From Spodoptera frugiperda (Eukaryota > Arthropoda > Insecta > Lepidoptera > Noctuidae): a stretch of 64,000 nt of DNA. How positions within the stretch are numbered: the stretch's first letter is position 1; the number at the start of each line of letters is the position of its first letter. The DNA is taken from assembly GCF_023101765.2 (NCBI RefSeq), contig NC_064216.1:3004501-3068500 (forward strand). Reading direction: 5' to 3'. The notes beneath the pieces were generated by a model. It was not told where the DNA came from and did no database searches. It worked only from the letters and a program-made list of their open reading frames with translations. Made by a program: the position numbers and the translations under genes. This document shows, piece after piece, positions 1 to 12,419 of the stretch.

Positions 1-40
1 CATATAATTTTATAGAATGACTGGCACGGTATTAAAACCT

Positions 41-281
41 GGGGGTCTACTCCGGTTCTCGAATGCGAAGTTTCTTTTAATCTTCGGCCGTAGGTTATAT
101 TGATTTACTAATAGAATTACTTGAAATAAAGTTTTATTTTTAATTTCAATATAAACACTATTTATTTATCTTCATTTCATTCGTTCATTTTTGTTCACGA
201 AAGTTCGCAATAAATAGAATTGTAGTATGCAATCTGCGAAGTTTTTTCGTTCGTTCGTTCGTTGAATTAGAGTAGGCCCCC
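41..281 (+). mobile_element. ~241-bp MITE, GGGGGTCTACTC family (copy 1)
   Basis: It begins GGGGGTCTACTCC and ends GAGTAGGCCCCC, so it has short imperfect terminal inverted repeats. A second copy in the opposite orientation lies at 51259-51503 inside a Vps11 intron; the two align along their full length in inverted orientation, including the AAATAAGT/TTCATTTC interior. It has no coding capacity. The superfamily is unknown. Confidence 0.75.
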
Positions 282-735
282 TTGTTGTTATTGTTATAGT
301 TGAACCTAATAGCCTGTAGTCAAATTAAGTTATTTCGGTACGTTAATAGTCTAACATTAACCTGGCTATGGTGACAATGATTTATTGTTTCTCCGGACAA
401 AAAGCGTTTTTACTATTTTAACATACATCGCTATTTTTGTACGTAAAGTTCACCAGCCAGTTTAAATGTTGGTGTCAAGACTGTTAATGGATTGGTAATG
501 TTATTTATAAATGTGATTCTGTTTAAAAATAGCGTTTGGTTGTTATTTAGGTTCTAAATAGATAGTGATACGATCAGTTTTAGGTCATTAAGTAGCTAAA
601 ACATCGATCAAGTATTGTATGTATACAAAATAACTAGAGTACCTAGTCCAGAAATAAAACAAATCATTATAATAGCAGTTGAGTATCATATTAAGCATTT
701 ACTTTGCAGATAAACGAGTACATTAAAAAAATTCA

Positions 736-1040
736 AGTGTGGGAGGGCCATGCTTCGGCACGAATAGGCTGCTCGACTGGAGTGATACCACGGCCTCGCA
801 AAAAATCGACGTGAAATGAAGCTTGCGTTGCATTTCGTTGTATGAGAAAATTGGGATGGGGGGAACCCCCATCCCAATTTTCTCAATCCCTGATTCCCCA
901 ACAACGCTTCAATTCCTAACCCCAAAATACCGACAACGCACTTATAACGCCTCTAGTGTTTCAGGTGTCCCACAGGCGGCGGCGATTGCTTACCATCAAG
1001 TACTCCATCTGCGCATTTACCGACTTATACCATAAAAAAA
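736..1040 (-). repeat. Dispersed moth repeat A (GGCGGCGATTGCTTACC family), near full length
   Basis: It starts GTGGGAGGGCCATGCTTCGG and ends near ATTTACCGACTTATACCATA. The hallmarks are GGCGGCGATTGCTTACCATC, AACGCC TCTGGTGTTTCA-like text and TCCCCAACAA. The same sequence recurs at 3505-3765 (opposite orientation), 22497-22795 and, as fragments, at 5955, 7676, 8124, 9890, 14740 and 63908. It is non-coding. Confidence 0.8.
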
Positions 1041-2865
1041 ATCATTCAACCGTTAAATACCCAATAAAACATATTTGATTGTTACAATAAATCTAAAAAC
1101 AATTCGCATTTGTCTGTCATAACTAAATTGTATTACGTCAATACAATTGAAGAAAATTCAGATCACAAATAATATTGGTAAGGTACGAGTACATTCATTT
1201 TAATAGAACAAGAGCTGAAACATTTTTCTATTGGTACGCGAATTGGCTTCAGAAAGCGTATAAAGTATAACTTATATATAATAAAGTATAACATTTAATA
1301 TACAATATATTTCTTTTTATTGGTTTCGGATTAAGTGATCGTGGAATCGCCTTTTTGTACTTATTCATATTCTTTTATCTCTAAGAAGTACCTATTTGAA
1401 TTGTATTATATGGGTTACAGACAATATCTTGTTGGATTAGGAAGAGTAGGTATTTATGAAGAAAAATTGTTACCTACATATTTACAATAACAACTGTCGT
1501 AACATAGGTAGTTACAACCAATTCATGACTAAACAACATAATTAATTTTGTAATACGAAACACCTTTGATATCACATAATAATAAACTTAAAATATTTTG
1601 TTTCATTAAATACATTCGTTCATATCTATACAATTTTGTCCCTAAAATACACAATAAAACATTGCCACCCGAAGATATAACGAAAAGTAATATTTGCAGA
1701 AACGGCCTCGTTTCGACTTCGCGCCAAAAATATTTCGTCCATAAAAAAATGGCGGCTATGGCGCCAAACACTCGTTTCTCGTTTTAAGTGTTAAATTCGG
1801 TGTTAACAACACAAATTAATTAACGTAAACGGTAAGGTAGGAACGTGATTTATTACTTTTTTTATATTTTTCTGATATTTTGACGTAATTTAAACTAATT
1901 ATGATAGAACGTCGGCTTAATATTGTTTTTTCTTATCAGTCTATTATGCTGATTAAACTTTTATTAGATTGTGAAGATTTTTAAACAAGAATAAAATAAT
2001 CATAAATTATACTGTACATTGGCTTTTTTCGTCATACATGCGACCAAATAACCGTGATCAGCATTTCTGAACATTGTAAACTAATTAATTAATTCAATTT
2101 AGTAGCAATTAAACTTTTATGTCTATCGGTTGTCTACTCATTTAACATAACCAACATTCAACATTTCAATATAAATTAACAAACAACTTTGTAAGGTAAC
2201 AAACCCTACAATGGTCTTATTTACCTTTTATAAAAGTAAGTACCTACTGAAATCAACTGGTTGTCAGAAGAATATCTGTTGTAACTACATAGTGACTTTA
2301 AGTAATACGCCATACTCTTGCCTTAGTCGTGACGATATAGTATATTCATCTAATCCAAAGAATTACTCGATTCACCAAACATTCGTTTGCCCATACCTCG
2401 ATTTAATCAAAGAATCTGACTGTATTTGCTCGTTCTTTCGAGATCTGATTGGTATTACTCGTATTTGAGACACTCCGTGATCTTATTTGTTCGTTAGACT
2501 TCATTTGGGCCTTCTTTCGCTTTTGATCCTTTGTTTTTGACCTTTCTATTACGATTGACGAGACTTATGACCTTTTTATTAAAAAAAAATCCGTCGCCTC
2601 ACAGCCGTTGGCCTTTTTATGGGGGCCATAAAAACTGTTACACTGGATTTAGGCTAGAAATGGATTAATGTGACAAGTTGAGCGGTTTTCGTGGTTTGTA
2701 GTGTTAATAAAGGCAGTTGGTCACGCCTTGTGACTTACTGAATTTGTGGACACACGTTATTGTATCTTTTTGGTTGGATTATTTTGTTTCTAAGTTTCAA
2801 CGTCAATGCCTAGATTTCTATCTAGACTACAATAATTTGAAAAAATAACCATGCACCTGGTTTCA

Positions 2866-2955
2866 CTGACGGACATACTGACGGTCGGCGTTTCAAAAGT
2901 GCCTAGTTAATGATTAATTGAAATAAACGTTTTAACTTTGACTTCAATATTTCCT
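2866..2955 (+). repeat. Non-LTR retroelement 3' tail fragment
   Basis: The text TGACGGACATACTGACGG ... TTTCAAAAGTGCCTAG ... GAAATAAACGTTTTAACTTTGAC matches, in the opposite orientation, the segment at 18487-18640. The TTTGACTTTGAC-type 3' end is typical of a LINE tail. This copy is a short fragment. Confidence 0.55.
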
Positions 2956-3504
2956 TTTTTATTAGGTAAAAATGTCGCCCTATATTTCTTATTTATGTCC
3001 AGCTTTTTTGGCAACAAGCGGTACAAATGTGAAACCCCACTGACCTCTACCTTACCCTTCTGAGAAACGCAGGTATTTATTACATAACCCTTTGTTCTAT
3101 TTCAAGAAAACAAACAAACATAAACGAAAATGTTTCCATCAATCAGAATAATATTATAAATGGAACCGTCTTGGGCAAAGTTTTTAGCATAAATGAGAGT
3201 GGATTGTGTGAAAAATGATGTTTTTGAAAGGGGGTGAATGCTGAGATGACAACTGATAAAGATGTATGGAATAAGAAGACAGATGGCGCTCTAAATGAAT
3301 TTGGGTACGTGTGGAGGCAGGATATTGAATGTTACAATATCTCTTCTCATATTTAAGTGTGAACGATTTACACCCGACTCGGAAAATTGTTAACGTTATT
3401 GCTTGAGGTTGACTAGATTTCTTTTGAGATGTTTTAGCACTATTTGAATCGTTTTTAGTTACTCAAATTAGTTTGTTGAGATATTTGTCAAGAGAAACAA
3501 CTTT

Positions 3505-3765
3505 TTTATGGAATAAGCCGGTAAACAAGCATACGGATCACCTGATGGTAAGCAATCACCGCCGCTCATGGACACTTGAAACACCAGAGGCGTTACAAGT
3601 GCGTTGCCGGCTTTTTGTGGGTTAGGAATTTAAGGGTTGTTGAAGGGCCTCTGGGAAGACCTCACAACGCAAGCGTTATTTCAGGTCGGTTTTCTGTGAG
3701 GCCGTGGTATCACTCCAGTCGAGCCGTCCCATTCGTGCCGAAGCATGGCTCTCCCACAATTAATT
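3505..3765 (+). repeat. Dispersed moth repeat A, near full length
   Basis: It runs from ATGGAATAAGCCGGTAAACA through GGTAAGCAATCACCGCCG to GAAGCATGGCTCTCCCAC. This is the reverse complement of the copies at 736-1040 and 22497-22795. It lacks the middle AATCGGGGATT block, so it carries an internal deletion relative to those copies. Confidence 0.8.
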
Positions 3766-4326
3766 ATCTTCTTTTAGACCTTTTAAAAGCATCATTTATT
3801 TGCCAATAATCGCAGTAAAATCAACTTTATAGCAATACACAATAAACTTCATTACCTAAAACGTCTTCTAAACCTTAAATACGCAATTCTAAGAGGCGAT
3901 TTTATCCTCAACATCCAATACAAAAGCGAAGTGAGGCCACTTTCATTTTCACAGCTCCATGTATGGGATCCCCTGGAGACTTCATAAAAACCTTACTTGC
4001 CACTAAAACCTCATTATATCGCTTTCTTATATAAATCATAGTTCAATCGCCATTCTTATGACGACGTTTTTTAGTAAAACGATCGGATTTTTATTGAATA
4101 ACGATCGAGTAAAGTGTTGGGAGGTGGGAAGCTGGATGAGCAGTTTTTTATAGGTGTAATATAATATCTTTGAAGTGTATTTCTGTTTTTAGTTTTGATT
4201 GTCTTGTAATTTAAATGTATTGAAAGTTTTATGTAGGTATGCAGCTGATTTATTTTAACACTTATTTCTTAAAAATAATTTTAATTTATTTTATTTAAAA
4301 AACCAACTGGTACGTTAGCTCTTTTT

Positions 4327-4425
4327 TGAGCGGGAAAATCATCCTCCCACTTCTTCCGCCTTGGGTGAGGCGGGAAGAAGTGTCAGACTCTTACTGACTA
4401 AAAACCGCCCCGGTCCTTAGACGCA
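4327..4425 (+). repeat. Dispersed repeat I (GGGAAAATCATCC ... GTCAGACTC family)
   Basis: GCGGGAAAATCATCC, GGTGAGGCGGGAAGAAGTGT, CAGACTCTTACTGACTAAAA and CCGCCCCGGTCC mark a short dispersed family. Other copies are at 5550-5645, 16130-16204 (-), 16910-17055 (-), 33140-33300, 35280-35420, 39290-39450 (-) and 50340-50560. It is non-coding. Confidence 0.7.
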
Positions 4426-4984
4426 TTGACATAAGTTAGCTTAAGTTCCGAAAAATAGTAAATTAAACTATTCCTTCAGCTATCTGAAAGATCAGAAAAT
4501 TCAAATTCTAGAATTTCATTAGAATCTGAATACCAATGGAAATCTAGAATCTGAACCAGCTTAATTTAAATCTTTGATCCTTTGAGCTCAACAGTCTAGC
4601 TTAAATATATAACCTAAAATAACAAAAGACCTAATCTATCTAAACAATAGCAAGAACAAAGAAACTCACCCAAAACAAAGGAAGCAAAGTTTCACCCAAA
4701 AATAGAATATAAAACTTCCTGCATCTTACTTACCTTTTTATTTTTTCCGTGATTAAATTCGTCATCTATTCTCTGCAGCCATAATAAAGATAGCATCTAA
4801 AAGATAAGGGTGGAAAAAGGTAGGGTCCGAAAAGATATACGGATTGCTGGCCGTAAACAGTCCGAGCGGTTGGCCATTAAATATTTTAGATTCGGATAAA
4901 GGAAACATTTACATAGGGCATAGAGTTCGTTTTATTAATTTGATTTTTGCTAATAGATTAAGCGCCTGTTCCACCGACCATAAT

Positions 4985-5214
4985 TATACAGGGTGTAAGT
5001 CGAACGCTCCCAAACGCCGCAAAAAGATGACGGTAAAAAACTTGTATTATTAAAAAAAAAAAGAATTCAATGTTTATTTTAAGTAATAATAGTTGTAATC
5101 TAATGCTGAATTTTGATATTGCATGAATAATACGAACACAAAAACTATTAAAATTATAAAAACATAAACAAATTGTGGTGTTTTTCGGGAGCGTCCCGCT
5201 TATACCTTGTATCC
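4985..5214 (+). mobile_element. ~230-bp MITE, TACAGGGTGTAAGTCGAACG family
   Basis: The left end TATACAGGGTGTAAGTCGAA and the right end GCGTCCCGCTTATACCTTGT are imperfect inverted repeats sharing the CGCTCCC core. A second diverged copy lies at 14095-14320 with the same interior (GAATTCAATGTTTATTT, GTAATAATAGTT). It encodes nothing. Confidence 0.65.
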
Positions 5215-5549
5215 GTAAGTACCCGAGAAACTTATGTGACATATACATACAATTTACATTCGATATTTAAATGTATCTGGTACATAACGGCTATCTGGAC
5301 ATTCTGAACAGGCCCTTATTGTAATAAAATCAGTCATGTCCGTGCTAGAATAAGAATGAACCAAAACATTTCTTTAAAAGAGAATAAATTAATCTGACAG
5401 TAATTGTTGTTAGCTAAAGTTAAAAATAACTCCTCTCTTAATCGTTACTCTTTCTACCTCTATTTATTTTTCTCGAAATATTTTTTACCCTATAATACTA
5501 CTACTGATAATAAGCTCAAATACAAAAACCTTAAGTCCATTTCTAAGAG

Positions 5550-5645
5550 GACAAAATCATCAAAAGACTTCTCCCACCCTGGGGAAAGGCGAGAGGGAGT
5601 GTCAGACTTCTTACTGGTTAAAAACGAAAACCACCTCCGCAGACT
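5550..5645 (+). repeat. Dispersed repeat I fragment
   Basis: CTTCTCCCACCCTGGGGAAA, GGCGAGAGGGAGTGTCAGAC and TTACTGGTTAAAAAC align with the copy at 4327-4425. The minus-strand frame running through it is incidental. Confidence 0.6.
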
Positions 5646-5954
5646 TGCAAAAGCTTTTATTAATCCTTTGACCACGAATAATAATACAACATTGATTAAC
5701 TCGTAATAACTCGAAATATTTCGTATTAATGAAGCCTGAGGTCTGCAGATAATAAAGCTTTGCACTTTAATTACAACAGAGGCTGTTAATCTGAGAGGGA
5801 ACAATTCAATTATTATGTAATCAACTGTTGCGGTCAATATTACTTTTGTATTCTCCGATGTACTTTTGTATACTCGGATGTAAGTGCTTTTACGAGCCAT
5901 AGAGTCACGAGTGGGGATGATCAGGGAGATTGGGGGGTAATTACACTTCTGGTA

Positions 5955-6045
5955 ACGTTACATACACGACGAAACACAACACAAGCATTGTTTCACGACT
6001 GTTTTCTGGGAAACCGTTGTATCACTCCTGTCGAGCCGGCTCCCA
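5955..6045 (+). repeat. Dispersed moth repeat A, right-end fragment
   Basis: ACGAAACACAACACAAGCAT, TTTTCTGGGAAACCGTTGTA and TCACTCCTGTCGAGCCGGCT match the right part of the element at 3505-3765. Confidence 0.6.
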
Positions 6046-6650
6046 CACTTAAGTGTTTTTCAAAGAATTATATATTCTTTATCAGTTGTGTTTTATGCAA
6101 TTGGGTTGTAATCATCATCAAAGTATAATTTTATTGTAACTTTCGTGAGACATACTAAATTAAATATTATGTTATCGGCTTACTCACGCCTAGCCGATAA
6201 CATAATAATGGAACGGTCTAGCTTGTTCTTCACATGGCCGAAAGGGCAACTGTCGGCTCTCAAAATCAATTTCTGGGTGAGTAAAATATTAGGTACAGCA
6301 TTTTTTTTTAATATCATACTACATTTCAAAATATAATATAACATTTTCTATATAAGAAAAAAACATTTTTTATGGTAGGAAGAAAATCCTGAAATACAAA
6401 CTCTAAAATAAATAAAAACAAATACACACAAAAACATAGGAAAACCACGTAAAAGTTTGTTATTATAAAATTCCATTTAAATCCTCTGTAGGTACCTATC
6501 TACTGAAAAAAAGCAACTTTCAGGTTTTTCAGGCCGGTAATGAAATTCCTGACGCGTCAACGGCTCGGAATATTAAATTAATACGTTATTTAATCTTCAG
6601 TTCAATTTTCTGGCTTATCCTTTATTTTTGGTATGTGTTTTGGTTTTTAA

Positions 6651-6846
6651 TCTATACTAATATTATAAAGCTGAAGAGTTTGTTTGTTTGTATGAACGCG
6701 CTAATCTCCTGAACTACTGGTCCGATTTGAAAAATTAATTTTGTGTTGGATAGTGCATTTATAAAGAAAGGCTATAAGCTATTAAACATCACGCTATGAC
6801 CAATAGGAGCCGAGCAGAGTGGGTGAAACCGCGTGGAAATAGCTAG
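6651..6846 (+). mobile_element. Helitron-like non-autonomous element (TC...CTAG)
   Basis: It starts TCTATACTAATATTATAAAG directly after an A and ends AAATAGCTAG directly before a T. That is the TC...CTRR structure and A/T insertion site known for Helitrons. Its interior (GAACGCGCTAATCTCCTGAA, GAGCCGAGCAGAGTGGGTGA) recurs at 21443-21773, 62745-62945 (-) and 63825-63900 (-). It has no Rep/helicase coding. The class assignment rests on the ends and is inference. Confidence 0.65.
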
Positions 6847-7084
6847 TATAACATATTATTATTATCTTTCATTAAAGATTGAAGGGGTAGGCAGAGTTAT
6901 AATCAGTATACAATCTAAGAATATTTTTCCTCTAGTTTTGTTATGGCTCTTATGAAATAGGAGGTGAATCAATGGCTATCATAATCATGGGCACTATATC
7001 AGTCATAAGATGTTCCCTGTTAAACATAGGCCTCTCAAAATGACTTACAGATCGACCACTTGGAAGCGAACTACATTCTTTATA

Positions 7085-7361
7085 ACGTAACGTCACGCCT
7101 TTTATCCCCGAAAGGGTAGGCAGAGGTGCACGTAATGCCACTGTACAATACATTGTGCAGTGCCGCAAAGTGGGTGTACACACCCACTTTGCGGTGAGCC
7201 TATTGCCATATAATGGGCCCAATTCCAGACTCCATGTTACCACTGATTTTTTTCGAAAAACTGAAAAACAGTCCAGTTATACTTTGCCCGACCCGGGAAT
7301 CGAAGCCGAGACCTCCGAGTTCGACGCTCGCACTTGCGACCACTCGACCAACGAGGCAGGC
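7085..7361 (-). repeat. tRNA-derived SINE-1 copy
   Basis: Read on the minus strand it has a tRNA-like head (GCCTCGTTGGTCGAGTGG, then a box B-like GGGT/TTCGATTCCC region), a body with CAGTGGTAACATGGAGTCTG, and the tail GGGATAAAAGGCGTGACGTT. An internal perfect palindrome (7163-7194) replaces part of the body. Family members: 12599-12870, 19316-19475, 20204-20361, 25950-26264, 26571-26855 and 53702-53874. Confidence 0.8.
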
Positions 7362-7675
7362 TTTATAAATAAACTGATTATATAAATAAATAAACACTAT
7401 CCACAACTTCATATTAACTCCAACTCAAAACTTACTCAACTCATAATTATACTCAACTTATAAAACTCATGTGAGTGTGACTGCAAGTTGTCTGCGTACA
7501 AGTATTTGAGCTGCATTTTAGTTAGACGTCACGACTTCATATAAAGTTAGGATTCAGTTTAATTACCGTCTAGAGTGTACTGTTGATTATAAGAGTTCTG
7601 GCTTGTAGTGAATTTAAGTATTTAACTTTCTTTTTGATAATAATATGTATATGAACAAAAAAAAAATAATTGATT

Positions 7676-7742
7676 AAGCCGGGCAACGAGCGTACGGATC
7701 ACTTGATGGTAAGCAATCGCCGCCGTACATGGACACTTGACA
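7676..7742 (+). repeat. Dispersed moth repeat A, left-end fragment
   Basis: AAGCCGGGCAACGAGCGTAC, GGTAAGCAATCGCCGCCG and ATGGACACTTGA match the left end of repeat A. Confidence 0.6.
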
Positions 7743-8123
7743 TGTACCTTTAAGGTCACACATCCTTACTACATAAAACACACTATATCACATTATATTT
7801 AAGTTTTTCATTTTGCAAAAAGACTTCATACATGTATGAAAAATCACGTAAAATCACAATCTACAAACCCAAAGTATTTAAACAAAATCGTTGTACATTA
7901 CATTACAAAGGTTAATTAATTAACAAGGAGTTAAATTAATTTGGTATTTAAATGTTACTAAATAATGTGTAAATGGTACACAAAGGATAATGGACCTAAT
8001 TGTACATATTAAGGTATAGGCAGACCTACATTCAAAGTATTAGAACGAATTATACAATTATAAATAATATAAACTATATTTTTACGTAAGTCTTGTACAA
8101 TAAAATTGGAATTCTAGAATGTC

Positions 8124-8290
8124 CCCATTACCCCTCTCCTCAATCTTCCCAATCCCCGATTCCCCAATTACCCTTAAATTCCTAATCGCCAAAAGGCTCA
8201 ATCACTTGTAACGCCTCTGGTGCTTCAAGTGTCCATGGGCGGCGGCGATTGCTTTCCATCAGGTAAGACGTCTGCTCGTTTAGCGGCTGT
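8124..8290 (-). repeat. Dispersed moth repeat A, partial
   Basis: CCCCATTACCCCTCTCCTCA, AACGCCTCTGGTGCTTCAAG and GGCGGCGGCGATTGC identify a partial minus-oriented copy of repeat A. Confidence 0.65.
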
Positions 8291-8527
8291 GTGCTTTAAA
8301 TGTGAATTCGTACCAAGTTTAAAAAAAATACTTCCTTAATAAAGTCTAAGTCCTATTGTTTAGTTTATAAATCACAACTGTGTAGCCAGAAAACATTAAA
8401 CATTTACGTTCCACAACAAAAAAACCAAAGTACAATTAACCTACTTACAACGTTGTATAGAAGTTATTTATTTTCTCCATTCTGAACGCCCACGCATGTA
8501 AATAATTTTGTTAAATGTCCTACCCAC

Positions 8528-8635
8528 AGCTTCACGTCTATCTACACAAATCCAGTATAAACTGACCTTTGCACATGTACAAAGACCGCACAAAGCGAGG
8601 TCAAGACAAACTGGTTTTGTTCAGCTCGTGTGTTG
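8528..8635 (+). repeat. Dispersed foldback-like repeat (copy 1)
   Basis: CCAGTATAAACTGACC ... GCACAAAGCGAGGTCA ... AAACTGGTTTTGTT recurs at 10975-11070 with AAAACCAGTATAAAATGATC ... CAAAGCGAGACCACGATAAA ... CTGGTTTTAT. The ends CCAGT/ACTGG are inverted. The identity is unknown. Confidence 0.45.
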
Positions 8636-9519
8636 GTGCCCACAATTCGCTCGGGTCTCTAATATTTTAGAACTAAAAGTTGCTTGGGGCTATCACTTCC
8701 TGTGAGGTAAGGTATTATTTTATAAATTATGAAACTGGTTGAATAAAAAAAATATAGACAGCAAGCACATTCTAAGAAATCAACCCTGACAGTTGCTATG
8801 TAGTGAGTGGTAAATAAGATCGGTTGCTGTTTATTACCGATTCATCATAGTCATATGGAATAAGAAAATATAATAAAATCTCAAGAAGACTGCGTAGAAC
8901 ATTAACAAATCAATGATATAAAGACAAAAAGGTTTTTTTTAATTTACACCATTTAAATAATATTAAATATCGCTTGTGTGTTAAATTAAATCAATTTATA
9001 TTTCTCTATTTGCTTATTTAATTAATTATACACCCATCCAAAACAAACAACCAATCACAGCCATCGAATCGATATGTAAATGAACATGCTCATCAGTGAA
9101 ACTTCACTTTGATCAGCGATTCAAACCAGACAAGACTATCTCCACATTATATCGAGATATCACAAACCGATTAATCGATTCACGAGTACATTGAGTCGAT
9201 TTTTCAGTACCGCGTCGGGTAATGAATCGTTAGGGAGAGTGCGAATGGCAGCCTTTGACGGGGTACAACATTAATCAGTGAGGCACTGGGAGGGCAAAGA
9301 GTGATACGGGTACTATCACTTTCGATACGTTTCCTACATAAATTCTTTAGACACGAATCCGTATTCGTTAAGGTATACTCCCATTGTTTGTTGAAATAGA
9401 TATAGGTCTTGGGTGGGCAGTAAAGAACACGAATTGCGAGTTGGACATCTTTGATTGTATTGAAACTGTAGTGCAGTACTGAATGCTGTTAAATGATCAA
9501 TTCGGGTTCCTCGCTAACC

Positions 9520-9720
9520 TGCATTGAGCAAGCGTGGTGATTAATGCTCAAACATTCTCCGTGTGAGAACAGGCCTTTGATCAGCAGTGGCCACTTATGG
9601 GCTGTTGATGTGATGTGAATCTTGCTATTTGTACTTAATGAAAATATATCTATTACTGGCCACATCATCGCTTACCACCAGGCGAGGTAGTGGTGAAACA
9701 TTGAACTATCAAGTATAAAA
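9520..9720 (+). repeat. Non-LTR retroelement 3' region fragment
   Basis: TGCATTGAGCAAGCGTGGTG, ATTAATGCTCAAACATTCTC and CAGCAGTGGCCACTTATGGG are the typical 3' tail text of moth RTE-like LINEs. A second copy lies at 52150-52275. It is followed by TTACCACCAGGCGAGGTAG, seen also in the LINE remnant at 19858-20050. Confidence 0.55.
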
Positions 9721-9800
9721 CAAAATATATAAGACTGGATGTTGTTTAGGTATAATGGCATTTGACAATTATCAACATGTACTCTCTCGAGTCTCATTAC

Positions 9801-9867
9801 AAGGAAACCTTTATTAATTAAATCAGAGATATTAGCATCATCTCTGATCTAATTGATAAGGTTTCTT
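9801..9867 (+). repeat. ~67-nt imperfect hairpin
   Basis: The left arm starts AAGGAAACCTTTATTAATTA and the right arm ends AATTGATAAGGTTTCTT. The arms pair over about 28 positions around a 9-nt loop (ATTAGCATC). It is described as structure only; nothing shows that it is transcribed. Confidence 0.5.
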
Positions 9868-9889
9868 CTAACATTTAAGTAAATCTATC

Positions 9890-9965
9890 TTTTTATGGAA
9901 TATTGGGCAAACGAACAAACGGGTTACCTGATGGTAAGCAATCAACACCGCCCATGGACAGTATC
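9890..9965 (+). repeat. Dispersed moth repeat A, left-end fragment
   Basis: TTTTATGGAATATTGGGCAA, GGTAAGCAATCAACACCGCC and CATGGACA match the left end of repeat A. Confidence 0.55.
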
Positions 9966-10974
9966 TAAATAATAATTTAACTTTTAAGCCAGCCACAACC
10001 ACGTGGTAATATTCTGACTTTCAAATCAAAATCATAACCCAAATAATTTGCGTTATCTCAAAATCGTAAACAAGATTAAACACTCGACTGCCGCAGTAGC
10101 AACCGTAAGACAAAGGAGACAAATCTTTTATTGGGTTATAACTGTAAAAAGAGATTGAGAGCACCCTTACAACGATCTTTTTGCTTTGTGAAGCACACAA
10201 TGGGATTGCAGAAAAACCAAAAAATGGGAACGATTGACTTATCTTTATTACCATTTGCGGTAATAATGTCTTATTGAATATAATTCAGTCGGATTTCGGA
10301 TAAACCGGGATGGAACACGCCTACCTTTTTATATTCATGTCGGAATTATACGGGAATCACCCCGAAGCCAGGTTTTTTCTAGTTACCAGGGCTGTATTTG
10401 GATTGGCTTCCTAACGTTATGGTGTGGTATCGGTAAAATCGGTTTATTTTTCGGTGAATAAGCTTAAATGATTTTTTGTAGTAAAAAATGGTTGTTTAGG
10501 GTCTGATGGTTATCGGGTTTATATACCTATAGTATATAGGCCTGTTAACAAAAATACCATTCTTGCGTTCATGTTATTTTTTCCCAAATAACATTAGTTA
10601 GTTTAAGTAATGGCAAAGCCACACTACTGTAGTAGGTAGGTATATTTATCAACATTTACAAAACGAAACAAAACAAGAAATAAACCTTAACTGGACATGT
10701 TTAGGGTTCATAAATAAACGTAAAGAAACTGTTTCAGGTGGACCCAGACCTCTATTGTTCTGTTTTATTGCCTAAGCCTGTAGGAATGGCTCCGTCGTCT
10801 ATTTTCTCAAGACATTACATACAAATATATATTGGTAAAGTAACACAGCTGATATTAATTAAAGTATATTTAAATCACAAAGTTATTGTTATCAGTTGAA
10901 AATGTTATTATTTTATTAGGCCCGTCTCTTTGATGTATAATTTAAAAAATATAACGTTGTTGTTGTTACACGTC

Positions 10975-11180
10975 GACCTATACAAAACCAGTATAAAATG
11001 ATCGTTGAATGTGTCGAGAAATCATACAAAGCGAGACCACGATAAACTGGTTTTATATAGCTTGATGCGTTGCTGTGTACAAAGCATTTTTCAAAGCAAA
11101 CGCGCTCACTATAGCCCTTCGTAGCCGTAGCATGTGCTACGGCGTAGCTGCTACTACGGCGTAGCACAGCTACGTTTGTT
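10975..11180. repeat. Foldback-like repeat plus CTACGGCGTAG palindrome cluster
   Basis: 10975-11070 is a second copy of the repeat at 8528-8635. Immediately after it, 11115-11180 contains several short palindromes of the type CTACGGCGTAG and GTAGCATGTGCTAC in close succession. I do not recognise the element. Confidence 0.4.
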
Positions 11181-12223
11181 CAAAACACGACATTTTGCCT
11201 ACTACGGCGCACACACAAAGGAGGTCTTTGTATGACAAAATCAAACACGTTGCTTTTCATGTCTTTGTGTACAAACCTCTATTTACTTGTGAGCAAAATC
11301 GGTTCGTTTTCCTTGAAACATGAGTGCAAATATTGTACAGGAATATACTTTTAACGAGAATTAAAAAAGATGTGGATTCTTGGTACGGTCCGTACAATAC
11401 TCCTTTTAACGTGTGTACAATATAGATATTATTATTATTCAGAGTGCGATAGGATTTTATACTGTTTATGTTTTCAATGTCTTAACAGTTTAGATATTTT
11501 TTATTTAACTTGTTATATGTATGTAGACAGGTAGCATGTTAACTTTATATACTTTAAAGACCTTGCATTACGGCTTATGCACCTACTATGTCTTGTCTCT
11601 GTAACACCCTAAAGTAGACTGGGATTTATTTTATTTATTTATTATGTGCAAAAGTAATAAGTCTTAAATACAAAAAATAAATAAAAGAATCGTTAATAAT
11701 TTAAATCTATTCATCTATCAGCCAAGTAAAACCGACTTACTGTCGGTATTAATTATGTTATTGGAAAATAAATTGCTTAGTTCGCTCGCTATTGGCTGCT
11801 TTGAAAAGAAAGATGGCCGCTGATTGAGTAGATTAACCCAGTTTATTCTTTGTTTAAAAATAATTTAATATTTTTATTGAAGTTTGTTGAGTTAGATTAT
11901 ATTTTTTCTTTCAGTCTTGTTTTAGTTTTAATTTTATTTTATGTGTATTTTTATTTTTAAGAATACTGACTGATCAATACATTGTTTGCTTGTTTTATTG
12001 ACTTTAATTAGAAGTTCAGGTTTTGCATCAAATTATATTATAAATCACTTATTATAGACGGTGAATCTATTATCATTAAACACGCATATTTAGAGACTCT
12101 GTGCTGATAGCAAGAATTATAGATAAAGCTTAAAATATTGTAGCAAATCGAGATAGATAATTAATACCGCACATCCACGCTGCAGTTACTATAAAAAAAA
12201 AACGTTGCCCAATGTTAATAAAA

Positions 12224-12359
12224 GTTCACATACACATTACACCCAGATCCGAAACAACAATTTGTGGATCACACAAAGAGTTGCTCCGTGCGGGAATGAA
12301 ACCCGCTACACATTGCACGGCAGCCGGCTGCCCAGCCACCGCACTAACCGTGCAGTCAA
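12224..12359 (-). repeat. tRNA-derived SINE-2 copy
   Basis: On the minus strand it reads TTGACTGCACGGTTAGTGCG ... CGGGT/TTCATTCCCGCACGG (box B-like) ... TTTGTGTGATCCACAAATTG ... GTGTATGTGAAC. Other copies: 13057-13206, 13735-13848 (-), 21972-22147 and 36106-36268. Confidence 0.75.
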
Positions 12360-12419
12360 TATGACATAACATTCATGAAAAATGACATATTCAACCTTTT
12401 CTTACCTTATTTATAGAAA

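Noticed and set aside
5490..5900. 136-aa minus-strand ORF
   Set aside because: It runs through dispersed repeat I and has no recognisable domain or exon structure. Chance frame.
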